A stretch of DNA of 14,917 bases, taken from assembly GCA_036307445.1 (NCBI GenBank), contig JAXJXP010000012.1:1-14917 (forward strand), read 5' to 3'. The DNA is from HGM11525 sp036307445 (GTDB lineage Bacteria; Bacillota; Clostridia; UBA1381). Shown here one piece after another: positions 13,306-14,917 of the stretch (position 1 is the stretch's first letter; each line of letters opens with the position of its first letter). The notes under the pieces are model-generated. The model worked only from the letters and a program-made list of their open reading frames with translations, searched no databases and was not told the DNA's origin. The translations under genes were made by a program, and so were the position numbers.

Positions 13306-13830
13306 ATGGAAAATTTAAAATTACATACTTGTTGTTTTTTTGGACATAGAAAAATTGATAAAACTCCCGAACTGATTGAAAGGCTTACAAAAGAGATTGA
13401 AGTTCTGATTACAGAAAAAGAGGTTAGCACTTTTTATTTTGGCAGTAAAAGTGAGTTCGATGATTTATGCCATAAAACTGTTACCAAGCTGAAAGAAAAA
13501 TATCCTTACATCAAACGGATATATGTCAGGTCAGCATTTCAACATATTCCCGACTGGTATGAAGATAGTCTGCTTAAATATTATGAAGGCACATACTTTC
13601 CGGAGCAGATTGAAAACTCTGGCAAAGCCTCTTACGTGGAACGCAATCAGGAAATGATAAATAAGTCTGATTTTTGTGTGATTTATTATGATGAAAACTA
13701 TTTACCACCAAGACGAAGAAATGGCAAACGAGATTTGACAGACTACCAACCTAAAAGTGGTACAAAGGTAGCTTATGATTATGCTATAAGGAAGAAAAAA
13801 GAAATTATAAATGTTATGATTACGATATGA
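13306..13830 (+). CDS. SLOG-family (DUF1273-like) putative nucleotide-binding protein
   Basis: The 174-aa protein starts with a beta strand and FFGHRK (11-16). YFGSKSEFDDL (44-54) then provides the glycine-serine loop. VERNQEMINKSDFCVIYYDE (about 111-130) and SGTKVAYDYA (151-160) complete the Rossmann-like SLOG pattern. SLOG domains bind nucleotides or nucleotide-derived ligands, and this Clostridia subgroup is frequent on mobile elements. Its own ligand is unknown. The ribosome-binding site is weak (GGTGAT five bases before the ATG). The first upstream ATG, at 13295, is out of frame. The gene has its own promoter, and no terminator is obvious after it. YpsA or DprA-like roles are possible but not supported by detail. 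Confidence 0.8.
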   Translation: MENLKLHTCCFFGHRKIDKTPELIERLTKEIEVLITEKEVSTFYFGSKSEFDDLCHKTVTKLKEKYPYIKRIYVRSAFQHIPDWYEDSLLKYYEGTYFPEQIENSGKASYVERNQEMINKSDFCVIYYDENYLPPRRRNGKRDLTDYQPKSGTKVAYDYAIRKKKEIINVMITI

Positions 13831-13938
13831 TCCTCAATTGTAAAGTGAAATGCAATACTTGTTTGTTTGATTTATAATTTTAAGTGTATAAATTATAGAT
13901 ACAGGCAGGTGTTGCATTTTGTTTTGCAAAAAAATGAA

Positions 13939-13979
13939 TTTGTCATAGGTTTGTCATATCGGTTTTGATAAAATAAAAT
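13939..13979 (+). promoter_or_regulatory. Promoter of the guanine deaminase gene with tandem upstream repeat
   Basis: TTGTCA (13951-13956) and TAAAAT (13974-13979) are 17 bases apart. The nine-base TTTGTCATA occurs twice, at 13939-13947 and 13950-13958, 11 bases apart, which is about one helical turn. The second copy covers the -35. This could be a regulator site on one DNA face. Farther upstream, TTGCA (13912-13916) and TGCAA (13925-13929) form another inverted pair. The rest of 13831-13938 is A+T-rich with no gene. Confidence 0.6.
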
Positions 13980-14025
13980 AAAAAGGTACTTATATGATGA
14001 AAATTTGCAGGAAAGGACAGTGGAA

Positions 14026-14917
14026 ATGAATAGTTTTATCCTAAAGGGAAACATTTGCTACAGCATTTCAAAAACAAAATTAAAGACAGTTTCAGGATAT
14101 ATTGTGTGCAGCAATGGAAAATGTGCAGGTGTTTTCGAGGAACTTCCTGAAAAGTATAAAGACCTTGAATTAAGAGATTTAAAAGACAAGCTCATTATTC
14201 CCGGTATGGTAGATTTGCATATTCACGCTCCGCAATATGCTTTTCGTGGCATGGGAATGGATTATGAACTTATAGAATGGTTAAACACGCAGACATTCCC
14301 CGAAGAATCAAAGTATAAGGATGCTGATTACGCAAAAAAAGCATACAAAATATTTGCTGATAATATGAAAAACAGCGCTACCACAAGAGCTTGCATTTTT
14401 GCAACAAGGCACAGACAAGCTACCGAAATACTGATGGATTTAATGGAAGAAACAGGTCTTGTAACCTATGTTGGTAAAATAAACATGGATAGGTCAGCAC
14501 CCGATGAACTTGTGGAAGAAAGTGCAGATATGTCTGCTTTTAATACATTTGGATGGATAAACGATATTGCGGGTAAATACAAACGCACAAAACCTATACT
14601 TACACCAAGATTTATTCCAAGTTGTACAGACGACCTTATGGACCAACTTCGAGAAATACAAAGAGCATACAATCTTCCTGTTCAATCCCATTTGTCAGAA
14701 AACAAGGGTGAGATTGAATGGGTTCGTGAGCTTAGACCGGACAGTGCATTCTATGGTGACAGCTACGATAAGCATGATTTGTTCGGTGATGAAAATTTAG
14801 ATTCTGAAAAAGTCAACACAGTAATGGCGCATTGTGTGTGGTCAAGTGATGAAGAAGTGAAGCTCATGCGTGAGAATGGTGTATTTATTGCTCATTGTCC
14901 TGCATCAAATATAAACC
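14026..14917 (+). CDS. guaD: Guanine deaminase, 3' end beyond the window
   Basis: The first 297 codons are visible. This amidohydrolase converts guanine to xanthine and ammonia in purine salvage or degradation. PGMVDLHIHAPQYAFRG (59-75) carries the metal ligands H65 and H67. QSHLSE (220-225) carries metal ligand H222 and catalytic-type E225. MAHCVWS (267-273) and AHCPASN (289-295) follow. IEWLNTQTFPEE (83-94) and the long TPRF segment (193-196) match guanine deaminase rather than other amidohydrolases. The final metal-binding Asp would lie past the edge. Start ATG 14026 has GGAAAGGA (14010-14017) as ribosome-binding site. It is monocistronic within the window. Its link to guaA, 2.5 kb upstream, is functional (guanine nucleotides) and not an operon. 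Confidence 0.93.
   Translation, partial: MNSFILKGNICYSISKTKLKTVSGYIVCSNGKCAGVFEELPEKYKDLELRDLKDKLIIPGMVDLHIHAPQYAFRGMGMDYELIEWLNTQTFPEESKYKDADYAKKAYKIFADNMKNSATTRACIFATRHRQATEILMDLMEETGLVTYVGKINMDRSAPDELVEESADMSAFNTFGWINDIAGKYKRTKPILTPRFIPSCTDDLMDQLREIQRAYNLPVQSHLSENKGEIEWVRELRPDSAFYGDSYDKHDLFGDENLDSEKVNTVMAHCVWSSDEEVKLMRENGVFIAHCPASNIN

Noticed and set aside
13831..14025. Purine riboswitch before guanine deaminase
   Set aside because: No conserved three-way junction core was found, and the promoter lies too close to the start codon for an aptamer of that kind.

Overview
The window looks like a chromosome segment of an anaerobic member of the Clostridia (Bacillota), probably a gut Oscillospiraceae or Lachnospiraceae relative. 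This is inferred from several things seen together: the A+T-rich sequence, strong Shine-Dalgarno sites, TTGACA/TATAAT promoters, an [FeFe]-hydrogenase maturase gene (hydG), a diaminopimelate dehydrogenase gene (ddh), and a TnpV-type transposon protein. The species cannot be named from the sequence alone.

Left part (1-1980, minus strand): the first codons of an IS200-like/REP-associated transposase with a REP-like palindromic leader. Next comes a two-gene cassette: a MuF-domain protein ending in a toxin domain that resembles Ntox21, and a small gene that is probably its immunity partner. The cassette has its own consensus promoter, placed between two related operator-like dyads. No other phage gene is present.

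Housekeeping operon (6388-1987, minus strand): an HD-domain hydrolase, recX, rimO, pgsA and a TtcA-like PP-loop protein. The genes are tightly packed, run from a consensus promoter and end at an intrinsic terminator. They are linked by transcription more than by one pathway: nucleotide or phosphate hydrolysis, recombination control, ribosomal protein S12 methylthiolation, phosphatidylglycerol synthesis and tRNA thiolation.

Central plus-strand part (6394-11629): a Crp/Fnr-family regulator is divergent from the operon above. hydG follows, behind a perfect 18-bp palindrome centred at about -41.5 of its predicted start site, which is the classic class II activator position. After the hydG terminator come ddh, an SGNH/GDSL hydrolase and a GMP synthase lacking its glutaminase domain, closely spaced and ending in a terminator. 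A hairpin-forming segment of unknown identity lies just before that terminator.

Right part (11630-13850) is an accessory island: TnpV, a DUF6809-like protein and a small secreted protein (plus strand), then a bidirectional terminator, a ribbon-helix-helix protein (minus strand) and a divergent SLOG-family protein (plus strand). The secreted-protein gene carries a strong hairpin at its signal-peptide junction. The window ends inside a guanine deaminase gene with its own promoter.

No tRNA, rRNA, CRISPR array or riboswitch was recognised, and no gap without a gene exceeds 300 bases.
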